From: Variovorax sp. J22G73
Lineage (GTDB): Bacteria > Pseudomonadota > Gammaproteobacteria > Burkholderiales > Burkholderiaceae_C
NCBI RefSeq assembly: GCF_030317035.1
Contig: NZ_JASZYK010000017.1
Coordinates: forward strand, 62,001 to 126,000
Length of the DNA: 64,000 bases
Direction of reading: 5' to 3'
Shown one piece after another: positions 6,787 to 14,384 of the stretch; positions within the stretch are counted from its first letter, which is position 1, and each line of letters opens with the position of its first letter. The position numbers were made by a program, and so were the translations under genes. The notes beneath the pieces are model-generated. The model was not told where the DNA came from. It worked only from the letters and a program-made list of their open reading frames with translations, and ran no database searches.

Positions 6787-8907
6787 ATGCCAGTTCCGAA
6801 CCCCGCCGGCGCGCCGCATCCGCGTGCCGTGATCTTCCGCAAGGACGTCGACCTGGAGCTCGTGCGGTACCTGTACCGGCAGGCGCCGTCGTCGATCCTG
6901 GTGCTGCTCACGGTGGGCATGATCATGGCCTACGTGCTGTGGGACCTGGTGGCGCACGACGCGATGCTCGCGTGGCTGGGCCTGCTGGCGGTGGTGAGCG
7001 CCGTGCGCTTCGCGCAGATCGCGGCCTTCAAGTGGCGCGCGCCCACCAAGGAGAACAGCCACCGGTGGGCGGTGCTGTCGGCGGCGGGCTCGTCGCTGGT
7101 CGGGGGCACATGGGCGCTGGCGTGCTTTCTCTTCCTGGACCCGGCGCACCCCATGAGCCTGATCACGCTCACGGTGATCCTGATGGGCATGAGCGCCGGC
7201 TCGGTGGTCAACCTCGCGTCGTACCTCCCCTCGTTCGCGGGCGTGGTCGGGCCTTCGATGGGGGCGCTGGTCGGCCTGCTGTTCTGGTACGGCGACACGG
7301 CCAGCACCACGGTGGCGGTGCTCGCGGCCATCGCCTCGCTGGCGTACATCGTCGGGGCGCGCAACGTGCACAAGCTGCTGAAGGCCTCGCTGGAGCTCGG
7401 CTTCGAGAACCTCGCGCTGCGCCGCGACGCGGAAGAGAAGACGACGCTGCTCGAAGCGACCCTGCACAACATGGGCCAGGGCATCAGCCTGTCCGACCCC
7501 GAGGGCCGGCTGCGCATGTGGAACCCGCAGTTTCTCGACCTGCTGGGCCTGTCGCAGCTTCAGCTCGCCGAAGGCGACCGGCTCGAGGCCGTGCTGAAGA
7601 CCGCGCGCCCGCCCATCGACGCGGGCGACGCGTCGCGCTCCGAGTACCGGCGCGAAGACGGCGCGGTGGTCGAGATGGCGCAGAACGCCATGCCCGATGG
7701 CGGCCGCGTGGTGACCTATGCGGACATCACTGACCTGAAGACCCGCGAGACCGCGCTGGAAACGGCCAAGCGCACCGCCGAGCAGGCCAACGCGGCCAAG
7801 ACCCGCTTCCTTGCCTCCGCCAGCCATGACTTGCGGCAACCGATCCATGCGCTCGGGCTGCTGTTCGGCTCGCTGGCCGAGCGCGTGCGCGACGAGGAGG
7901 CGCGGCGTTTGCTGGTGCCGATCGACAACGCGATCGAGGCGGTCGACTCGATGCTCAACAGCCTGCTCGACATTTCCAAGCTCGACGCGGGCGTGATGCA
8001 GCCGCACCTGCTGGCCGTGGACCTTGCCGCGCTGCTGGCGCGGCTGGACGGCACCTTCCAGCCGCTGGCGCAATCGTCGGGCAACCGCCTGCGCGTTCGC
8101 GCCAGCGAGGTCGCTGTAAAGACCGACCCTGCGATGCTGCAGCGCATCCTGGACAACCTGATTGCCAATGCGCTGCGCTACACGCGCAACGGCCGCGTGC
8201 TGGTGGGCGTGCGCCGGCTCGGCGGCGCGGTGCGCATCGACGTGTGCGACAGCGGCATTGGCATTCCGGCCGCCTCGCTGGAAGAAGTGTTCGTGGAGTT
8301 CCACCAGCTCGGCAACCCCGAGCGCGACCAGAAGCAGGGCCTGGGGCTGGGGCTGGCCATCGTCAAGCGGCTGTGCACGCTGCTGGGTCACGCGCTGGCG
8401 GTGAAGTCGGTGCCCGGCCGGGGCTCGCGGTTTTCAGTGACGCTGCCGCTCGCCGGTGAAAGCCCGGCAAGCACCGAAGCGCCGACGACGCCTTTCGAAC
8501 TGGGGCTGGAGCTGCAGGGCCGCCGCGTGCTGGTGCTCGACGACGACGCTGCGGTGCGGGTCGCCATGCGCAGCATGCTGGAGCGCTGGGGCTGCGAGGT
8601 GAGCACCGCGGCATCGCACGAAGAAGCGGAGGCGCTCGTCACCCGGCCGGGGCGGCTGCCGGAGCTGCTCATCGTCGACTACCGGCTGCGGCAGCACGCC
8701 TCGGGCATCGAATCGGTCGCGCGGCTGCACGCGCTGTGCGGGCATGCGGTGCCTGCATTGGTGATCACCGGCGACACCGCGCCCGAACGCCTGCGCGAGG
8801 CGCAACGCAGTGGCTACCCCCTGTTGCACAAGCCGGTCAAGCCTGCGAAGTTGCGCACTGCGATGAGACAGCTGCTTCAACCACCTGGAGAGCCATCATG
8901 GAAGTGA
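6787..8907 (+). CDS. Membrane hybrid histidine kinase (PAS, HisKA, HATPase, receiver)
   Basis: A 706-residue hybrid kinase starting at ATG 6787 with GGAG upstream; a much longer ORF in the same frame is only an antisense extension. About residues 35-195 hold six hydrophobic segments, followed by a PAS domain (TLLEATLHNMGQGISLSDPEG), a coiled linker and the HisKA box with H347 in ASHDLRQPIHAL. The ATPase domain has the N box (DNLIANALRYT) and G boxes (DSGIGIP, GLGLGLAIVKRL). A C-terminal receiver carries the phospho-acceptor D631 in LLIVDYRLR. Its stop overlaps the next gene by 10 bases. The convergent NarL-type regulator downstream is the likely partner. Confidence 0.93.
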   Translation: MPVPNPAGAPHPRAVIFRKDVDLELVRYLYRQAPSSILVLLTVGMIMAYVLWDLVAHDAMLAWLGLLAVVSAVRFAQIAAFKWRAPTKENSHRWAVLSAAGSSLVGGTWALACFLFLDPAHPMSLITLTVILMGMSAGSVVNLASYLPSFAGVVGPSMGALVGLLFWYGDTASTTVAVLAAIASLAYIVGARNVHKLLKASLELGFENLALRRDAEEKTTLLEATLHNMGQGISLSDPEGRLRMWNPQFLDLLGLSQLQLAEGDRLEAVLKTARPPIDAGDASRSEYRREDGAVVEMAQNAMPDGGRVVTYADITDLKTRETALETAKRTAEQANAAKTRFLASASHDLRQPIHALGLLFGSLAERVRDEEARRLLVPIDNAIEAVDSMLNSLLDISKLDAGVMQPHLLAVDLAALLARLDGTFQPLAQSSGNRLRVRASEVAVKTDPAMLQRILDNLIANALRYTRNGRVLVGVRRLGGAVRIDVCDSGIGIPAASLEEVFVEFHQLGNPERDQKQGLGLGLAIVKRLCTLLGHALAVKSVPGRGSRFSVTLPLAGESPASTEAPTTPFELGLELQGRRVLVLDDDAAVRVAMRSMLERWGCEVSTAASHEEAEALVTRPGRLPELLIVDYRLRQHASGIESVARLHALCGHAVPALVITGDTAPERLREAQRSGYPLLHKPVKPAKLRTAMRQLLQPPGEPSWK

Positions 8908-10256
8908 TCACCGACCCGGACGATGCGCGGTTCATGACCTGGCACCGGAACATCCGCTGCCATGACCAGCGGGTGCTCGTGCCGCGCACGACGCAGGAGC
9001 TGGCCAGCATCCTGCGCAACCCGGTGCGCCATCCGTCGCCGGTGCGGCCGATGGGCTCGCGCCACTCGGTCACCGCGTGCATGACGGCCGCGACGGTTGC
9101 TGCCGGCGCGGTGCCGTCAGCGGCGTACGGCACCGCCATCGACACGACACAGCTCGGCCGCGGGCAGGCGATACAGGTCAGCGCCAACAGGCAGACGGTG
9201 ACCGTGCCCGCGAGCCGCAAGCTCTTCGAGGTGTCGCACGAGCTGCGAGACCGGCACGGCCTACAGTTCCCGATGATTTCCGAGTTCGGCAGCCTGACCA
9301 TGGGCGCGGCCGCGTGCGCCGCCACCAAGCAGTCGTCGTTCGGCGCCGAGTTCGGACAGATGAGCTCGCATGCCGTGGCGATGGAGCTGGTGCTGCCGAA
9401 CGGCACGGTCTGCAACGTGAGCGCGAGCCACCCCGACTTTCATGCGTTGCGGTGCAGCTTCGGCCTGTTCGGCGTGGTCACCAACGTGACCTTCGAGGTC
9501 GTTCCCGCGGAGCAGGTGTCCGTCGAACACTTCGATGTCAACATCAGCGAGCTGGCCAGAAGGAGCCCGGCATGGCTCGCGAGCGGGGCCGCGGTGTTTC
9601 TGTACCTGTTTCCCTCGCGCGGGCGCATCGTGGCGGCGGTCAAGCGCAAGGGTTGGGGCACCTCCGGGTGCGCCGCCGGCCTCAGGCTCAGGAACCTGGT
9701 GTGGCGCCGCGGCCTGGGCCTGGCTTCGTTCACGGGGGGGCTGGAAGACTGGCTGACCTTCCACTTCCTGAAGCGCCTTCGCTACCAGCATGTCAGCGCC
9801 GTCGACCAGATCGTGGATTTCGAGCAGGCCGCGCGCCGGTTCACCTTCAGCATGTGGGCGTTTCCCAGCGAGCACTTCTTCGACGTGCTGCCCGACTACT
9901 TCGACCTTTGCGAAAAATGGGCGAGAAAGGGCGTGGCGAACCGATTGCCCGACGTCAGCTATCACATCGCGCAGGACACCAGCTCGTTGCTCTCCTATTC
10001 GTACGACTCGAACGTGTGGACGCTGGACCCGGCATCGCCCGGCGACGACGCACGCTGGCCCGACTTTCTGAGTGCGTTCAACACCTTGTGCAGCCAGCAC
10101 AACGGCTCGCCGCTGCTCAACCAGACGCCGCATCTCACAAGCCAGCATCTACGGCGGGCTTACGGACAGCGCCTGGATGCATTCAAGGCGCTGCGCCGCC
10201 AGTACGACCCGCAAGACCGGATGCTGAACGCGTACTTCGCCGACTTGCTCAAGTAG
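8898..10256 (+). CDS. FAD-binding oxidoreductase, aldonolactone-oxidase-like
   Basis: A 452-residue protein of the vanillyl-alcohol-oxidase superfamily, D-arabinono-1,4-lactone oxidase branch. The N-terminal FAD domain shows the RPMGSRHSVTAC segment, whose His matches the residue that binds FAD covalently in this family, then SEFGSLTMGAAACAATKQSS. The C-terminus YDPQDRMLNAYFADLL matches the family ending. The HWxK motif near the C-terminus of sugar-lactone oxidases is not visible, so the substrate may differ. Start ATG 8898 overlaps the kinase stop, with GGAG just upstream. Its 3' end overlaps the response regulator stop by 8 bases in convergent orientation. Confidence 0.8.
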   Translation: MEVITDPDDARFMTWHRNIRCHDQRVLVPRTTQELASILRNPVRHPSPVRPMGSRHSVTACMTAATVAAGAVPSAAYGTAIDTTQLGRGQAIQVSANRQTVTVPASRKLFEVSHELRDRHGLQFPMISEFGSLTMGAAACAATKQSSFGAEFGQMSSHAVAMELVLPNGTVCNVSASHPDFHALRCSFGLFGVVTNVTFEVVPAEQVSVEHFDVNISELARRSPAWLASGAAVFLYLFPSRGRIVAAVKRKGWGTSGCAAGLRLRNLVWRRGLGLASFTGGLEDWLTFHFLKRLRYQHVSAVDQIVDFEQAARRFTFSMWAFPSEHFFDVLPDYFDLCEKWARKGVANRLPDVSYHIAQDTSSLLSYSYDSNVWTLDPASPGDDARWPDFLSAFNTLCSQHNGSPLLNQTPHLTSQHLRRAYGQRLDAFKALRRQYDPQDRMLNAYFADLLK

Positions 10257-10905
10257 CCGGTTGGTTGCGCGGCAGCAGTCCACGCCGATTGGCCTCGATG
10301 ACCGCCCCCGTCCGGTTGCGCGCATTGAGCCCGCGCAGCACCGCGTTCACATGCAGCTTGACCGTGCCTTCGCTGAGCGACAGCCGACGCGCAATGCTCT
10401 TGTTCGACAGCCCTTCGCCGAGCAGCAGCAGCACTTCGAGCTGGCGCGGGGTCAGCGGCATGTCGATGCCCTGCGCGTCCGGCGCCTGCGTTTCCCTGCC
10501 GGCGGCGATGACGGCCAGCAGGGCCGGCGGCACGTAGATGTCGCCGCTCAGCACCAGCCGCAGCGCCTCCGACATCTCGCGCCCGCTCGAGGTCTTGGGA
10601 ATGAACCCCGCAGCACCGGCCTGGATCACGTCGCACACGTCGTTGGGGTTGGCGGAGCCCGACACCACGACGATGGGCACGGTCGGCGCGCTGGCAAGCA
10701 GCTTGGGGAGCCCTGGCAGCCCACCCATGCCCGGCATGTTCAGGTCGAGCAGGATCAGGTCGAGGTCGTGGTAGTGCGTGGCCATGTCGATGGCCTCTTC
10801 GGCGGTGCCGGCCTCCAGCAGCACGGCCTTGTCGTCGAAGGCCGTGAGCACATGAGCGATGGCCTCGCGAAACAATCGGTGATCGTCGATGAGGAGGATG
10901 CGCAT
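10249..10905 (-). CDS. NarL/FixJ-family response regulator
   Basis: A 218-residue regulator. Residues 1-120 form a receiver with the acidic pair D7/D8, phospho-acceptor D54 in ILLDLNMPG, and the conserved Lys in GFIPKTSSG. Residues about 150-210 form a LuxR-type HTH (LTPRQLEVLLLLGEGLSNKSIARRL, EGTVKLHVNAVL). It is convergent with the kinase-flavoprotein operon and the only response regulator nearby, so it is the probable phosphotransfer target, possibly through an external Hpt protein because the kinase is hybrid. The 146 bp between its start and the MFS gene end hold its promoter; I see no clear operator there. Confidence 0.93.
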   Translation of the reverse strand: MRILLIDDHRLFREAIAHVLTAFDDKAVLLEAGTAEEAIDMATHYHDLDLILLDLNMPGMGGLPGLPKLLASAPTVPIVVVSGSANPNDVCDVIQAGAAGFIPKTSSGREMSEALRLVLSGDIYVPPALLAVIAAGRETQAPDAQGIDMPLTPRQLEVLLLLGEGLSNKSIARRLSLSEGTVKLHVNAVLRGLNARNRTGAVIEANRRGLLPRNQPAT

Positions 10906-11051
10906 GCTCTGACCGCTTCAGGTTTACGGGCGAATTCTCCACACTCTGAAGTGACGGGGCAGCAACTTTGGCTTCAATGTGTGAGCGGGTGTTTTGTTGC
11001 TACCGAAAATTGATCCCCAGGGTCGGAGATCGGCAGAATCCAACACACCGG

Positions 11052-12326
11052 TCAATACGCCCCAGGCGGCACGGCCGCGCGAGACACGTCGCGCTCGTAG
11101 CCGCGCGCAGCCACCATGAAAAGACCAGCGGCCAGCACGCCGAAGACCGGCATCACGGCCAACGCGGCTTCCAACGACCAGGCGTCCGAGATCCACCCCG
11201 CAATGAACGGCCCCGCGGCCAGGCCCAGCAGGTTCTGCGCCAGCGACAACACCGACGCACCCGTCGAGCGCACGCCGGGATGCACCACGTCCATCACCAC
11301 CGCCGCCACCACGCCCGCCTGGCAGGTCATGAAGAAGCCGCCCAGCGCGATGACGCTGAACTGCACCTGTGGGGTGAGCACGACGCCAAGGCGCGCCGCA
11401 CCGAACGCAAAGCCCAGCACCGCCGCGGAAACAAGGCACAGCAGCGCCGTGACCTGGAGCTTGGCGCTCGCGCGCAACACACCGGCGCGATCGGCCGCGG
11501 CGCCCCACACCACGGCGCCTGCCGCACCGCACAACACCACCAGTGCCGCGCGCAGCGCCGCCTGTTCGGGCGCGAGGCCGCTGACGCGGTTCAGGTAGCT
11601 CGGCAGCCAGGCCCAAACGGCGGAGATAAGCACGACCTGCGCCGGCGCTGCGACGCAGATCCAGAGCAGCGTCGGCACATTGGCCAGCAGCTTCACCGCG
11701 CCACGCAAGCTGCCGTGGCCTGCAGCGGCACCGCCGGCGTCGACTGGAACCGTGTCGTAGTCGCGCACCTTGAGGTAGAGCAGTGCCAGCACCAGCCCCG
11801 GCACGCCCACCACGCCGAACGCGGCACGCCACCCCCAGTGGGCCGCAATGACGCCGCCAAGCACCACGCCCAGCACCGACCCCACCGATGCGCACGAGAA
11901 GAACACCGCAAGCACGGTCCCGCGCATGCGCATCGGAAAGTGGCCGGCGATCAACGCCGTGCCCACCGACCCGTAGCCGGCCTCGCCCAGTCCGACCACT
12001 GCGCGCGCACTCAGAAGCTGCATGTAGTTGCGGCTGAACATGCAAGAGATGGATGCCATGCTCCAGACGAGCGCCATCCACGCGATGCTCTTCACGCGGC
12101 TGAACCGGTCGGCCGCCAGCGCCACCGGAATGCCCGCCAGCGCCACCGTCACCGACACCACCGAGGCCAGCGCGCCGAGTTGCTTGTCGGACAGCCCCCA
12201 CTCCTGTTTCAGGTGCGGGAACAGCGACACGATGACCTGCCGGTCGATGTAGTCGAACAGCATCAGCCCGCAGGTCATGGCAAAGGCGAACCAGGCCTCG
12301 CGCGGGCCGATGAGGTAGGTCTTCAT
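11052..12326 (-). CDS. MFS transporter
   Basis: A 424-residue major facilitator with about 12 hydrophobic segments. The cytoplasmic loop 2-3 motif appears as ALAADRFSRVKS and the AVVGLGEAGYGSVGTALI stretch in helix 4 is typical of the anion:cation / sialate-like symporters for organic acids. ATG 12326 lies seven bases downstream of the BKACE-1 stop, so it is the last gene of the tauD-BKACE-MFS operon. By context it imports the compound that the dioxygenase and BKACE degrade; that is inference. A longer ORF start at 12470 lies inside the BKACE gene and is rejected. Confidence 0.85.
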   Translation of the reverse strand: MKTYLIGPREAWFAFAMTCGLMLFDYIDRQVIVSLFPHLKQEWGLSDKQLGALASVVSVTVALAGIPVALAADRFSRVKSIAWMALVWSMASISCMFSRNYMQLLSARAVVGLGEAGYGSVGTALIAGHFPMRMRGTVLAVFFSCASVGSVLGVVLGGVIAAHWGWRAAFGVVGVPGLVLALLYLKVRDYDTVPVDAGGAAAGHGSLRGAVKLLANVPTLLWICVAAPAQVVLISAVWAWLPSYLNRVSGLAPEQAALRAALVVLCGAAGAVVWGAAADRAGVLRASAKLQVTALLCLVSAAVLGFAFGAARLGVVLTPQVQFSVIALGGFFMTCQAGVVAAVVMDVVHPGVRSTGASVLSLAQNLLGLAAGPFIAGWISDAWSLEAALAVMPVFGVLAAGLFMVAARGYERDVSRAAVPPGAY

Positions 12327-12333
12327 GACCGTG

Positions 12334-13392
12334 TCAGGCCGCCTTGCGCAGGTAGCCTTGCTGGGCCCCGTTGCGGTTCGCTGCGAAGCCGTTGGCCAGC
12401 AGCGATTCTTCCGTCGTTTCGTAGAACACGCCGATCTTCGAGATCTCGCGTGCCTGCCGCGCCGTGGCAATGGGGCGGCCGAACTCGCGCGCGATGCGCA
12501 CGAGCTGTTCGACCTGCGCGACCGTTCCCAGCTTCGCGGTGCGCGACTGGTTCCAAAGGTTGTCCTCGATGCCGCAGCGCACGTGCAGGCCCATCGCGAT
12601 GCCCATCATGTTCACGGGCAGCACGTTGCGCATGGAGCTTTCGACGGTGAGCACCGCGCCGTCAGGCACCGCGCGCACGAAGTTCGCGAAGCTGTAGATG
12701 TTCGGTGCATCCATGCCGCCGCCAATGGCCACCCAGTTCATTACCAGCGGGCCCTTGTAGATGCCCCGGCGCATCAGCCGTTCGACAGACTCGAAGCTGT
12801 TGATGTTGTAGCACTGGAACGCACTTTGAATGCCCGCCTTGTTAAGGCGGCGGATGTGCTCTTCGGCCCAGCCTGGCTGCGCCGGCACGGTCATTTCCTT
12901 GTAGGCCTTGTAGACCTCCGGGTCTTCCATCGACGTGCCGCGGATGTCCGCGTCTTCCCAGTGCTCGACCACGTTCATCTGCGATGTGTTGATGGTCACG
13001 GTGACCTGGTCGGGCGTGGGCTCCAGCTCGGCCAGCATGTGACGCGTGTCGTCGCTGAGCCACTTGGCGGCGGCGCCTTCGCTCTCGGGCGCGAAGCTGA
13101 TCGAGCCGCCCACCTGGATGATCATCTCGGGCACCGCCTTGCGCACGCCGGCAATGAGCTCGTTGAACTTGGACAATCGCTTGCTGCCCTTGCCGTCGAG
13201 TTCGCGCACGTGCAGATGCAGCACCGTGGCGCCGGCGTTGTAGCAGTCGACCGCCTTCTGGATCTGCTCTTCCATGGTGAGCGGAATATCTTCGGGAAAG
13301 TCGGCCGGCACCCACGACGGCGCATAGGGCGCGGCGGTGATGATCAGCGTCTGCTGGTTTTCGGGGTACAGGTGTCCGTCGAGAAAGTGCAT
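12334..13392 (-). CDS. BKACE-family beta-keto acid cleavage enzyme, copy 1 (DUF849)
   Basis: A 352-residue DUF849 protein. The zinc-binding pair H59 and H61 is in VLHLHVRE; the third-ligand region VESSMRNVLPVN and the GIED motif near the active-site entrance are present. Known BKACE enzymes such as 3-keto-5-aminohexanoate cleavage enzyme react a beta-keto acid with acetyl-CoA to give acetoacetate and a new acyl-CoA. The 352 residues exceed the usual 270-310, with an N-terminal extension (LDGHLYPENQQ) shared by the two paralogues at 24597 and 28731. It sits between a TauD gene (34 bp upstream) and an MFS gene. A 149-bp stretch is identical to copy 3. Confidence 0.9.
   Translation of the reverse strand: MHFLDGHLYPENQQTLIITAAPYAPSWVPADFPEDIPLTMEEQIQKAVDCYNAGATVLHLHVRELDGKGSKRLSKFNELIAGVRKAVPEMIIQVGGSISFAPESEGAAAKWLSDDTRHMLAELEPTPDQVTVTINTSQMNVVEHWEDADIRGTSMEDPEVYKAYKEMTVPAQPGWAEEHIRRLNKAGIQSAFQCYNINSFESVERLMRRGIYKGPLVMNWVAIGGGMDAPNIYSFANFVRAVPDGAVLTVESSMRNVLPVNMMGIAMGLHVRCGIEDNLWNQSRTAKLGTVAQVEQLVRIAREFGRPIATARQAREISKIGVFYETTEESLLANGFAANRNGAQQGYLRKAA
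13001..13149 (-). repeat. 149-bp tract identical to BKACE copy 3
   Basis: Read on the minus strand, this segment is identical base for base to 28974-29122 on the plus strand. The first mismatches lie immediately outside both ends, and the flanking codons differ mostly at third positions. The matching part of BKACE copy 2 differs clearly. Confidence 0.85.
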
Positions 13393-13426
13393 GGCGTGGG
13401 CCTTGTTGAAAAAGAAAAAGAGCCGC

Positions 13427-14311
13427 TCAGTACGTCGCCTCGCCGACGATGCCGGCGCGCTCCATCTTGCGGTGGCAGGGCGGGTAGTCCATCACCGCGT
13501 AGTGCTGTGTGCTGCGGTTGTCCCACATCACCACATCGTCGGGCTGCCAGCGCCAGCGGACCTGGTATTCGGGGATCTGCGACTGGCCGACAAGGTAGGC
13601 GAGCAGCATCGCCGCACCGGGGTTGTTGTCCTGCCCGCAACGCACGTTCGACGGTGTGTGGAAGTTGGTGAAGTGCGTGGTGAAGCCGTTCACGAACAAG
13701 ATCTTCTCGCCCGTGTCGGGGTGCGTGCGCACCACGGGGTGTTCGGCATCGGGGTACTGCGCCCTCAACGCCAGGCGCTTCTCGGTCGGCATGGCCGCGC
13801 CGAAGCTGGCCTCGATGCTGTGCCGAGCACGCAGCGTTGCAATGCGGTCCTTGATGTGCCGCGGCAGCCGCTCGTAGGCCAGCGCCATGTTGGCCCACAT
13901 GGTGTCACCGCCTACGGACGGGCACTCCACGCAGCGCAGCACGCAGCCCATGGCCGGCGCGTCGCGCCAGGTGCCGTCGGTGTGCCAGGCGTTCTCGTAG
14001 CGCTCGGGCGGATTGTCAGGGGTCTTGTAGATCTGCACCAGGCCCGGGTGCTCGGGGTCGCTGCCGGCCACGGGGTGATCTTCGAGCTCGCCGAAATGGC
14101 GCGCGAAGGCGACGTGCTCGGCGCGCGTGATGTTCTGGTGGCGAAAGAACAGCACCCGGTGCTTGACCAGCAGCGCGCGAATCTCCGCCACCAGGCCGGC
14201 GTTGCGCGAGGCCTCTGCGAGGCTGACGTTGCGCAGTTCCGCGCCGATGGCGCAGGTGATCGGGCGCACCTCGATGCCATGCGCCGCCGAAGGGGTCGTC
14301 ATCGAAATCAT
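13427..14311 (-). CDS. TauD/TfdA-family 2-oxoglutarate dioxygenase, copy 1
   Basis: A 294-residue Fe(II)/2-oxoglutarate dioxygenase. The facial triad is H110 and D112 (NAWHTDGTW) and H270 (STQHYA); R281 is placed to bind the 2-oxoglutarate carboxylate. ATG 14311 has GGAGACAAAGAC upstream; the ORF extends to 14707 but only through the next gene. Family members hydroxylate taurine, 2,4-D, butyrobetaine and similar acids. It heads the tauD-BKACE-MFS unit, so it may prepare the substrate that BKACE cleaves. It resembles the copy at 27834 throughout, including GSDPEHPGLV, but is not identical. Confidence 0.9.
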   Translation of the reverse strand: MISMTTPSAAHGIEVRPITCAIGAELRNVSLAEASRNAGLVAEIRALLVKHRVLFFRHQNITRAEHVAFARHFGELEDHPVAGSDPEHPGLVQIYKTPDNPPERYENAWHTDGTWRDAPAMGCVLRCVECPSVGGDTMWANMALAYERLPRHIKDRIATLRARHSIEASFGAAMPTEKRLALRAQYPDAEHPVVRTHPDTGEKILFVNGFTTHFTNFHTPSNVRCGQDNNPGAAMLLAYLVGQSQIPEYQVRWRWQPDDVVMWDNRSTQHYAVMDYPPCHRKMERAGIVGEATY

Positions 14312-14356
14312 GTCTTTGTCTCCTGGACAAAGAATAGGTCGCGGGCCTTTCCCGCG

Positions 14357-14377
14357 CCCCCTCCTTGCGGGAGGGGG
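14357..14377. terminator. Strong GC hairpin between malT-like gene and tauD
   Basis: CCCCCTCC at 14357-14364 pairs perfectly with GGAGGGGG at 14370-14377 around a five-base loop. A second small hairpin (GCGGG at 14341-14345 with CCCGC at 14351-14355) lies beside it. It falls just after the malT-like stop and before tauD on the same strand. There is no T tract, so it could be an attenuating structure rather than a true intrinsic terminator. Confidence 0.45.
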
Positions 14378-14384
14378 GGCGTGC

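Noticed and set aside
6751..8391. 546-codon minus-strand ORF opposite the hybrid kinase
   Set aside because: No domain and biased His/Arg/Gln composition; the kinase on the plus strand is unambiguous.
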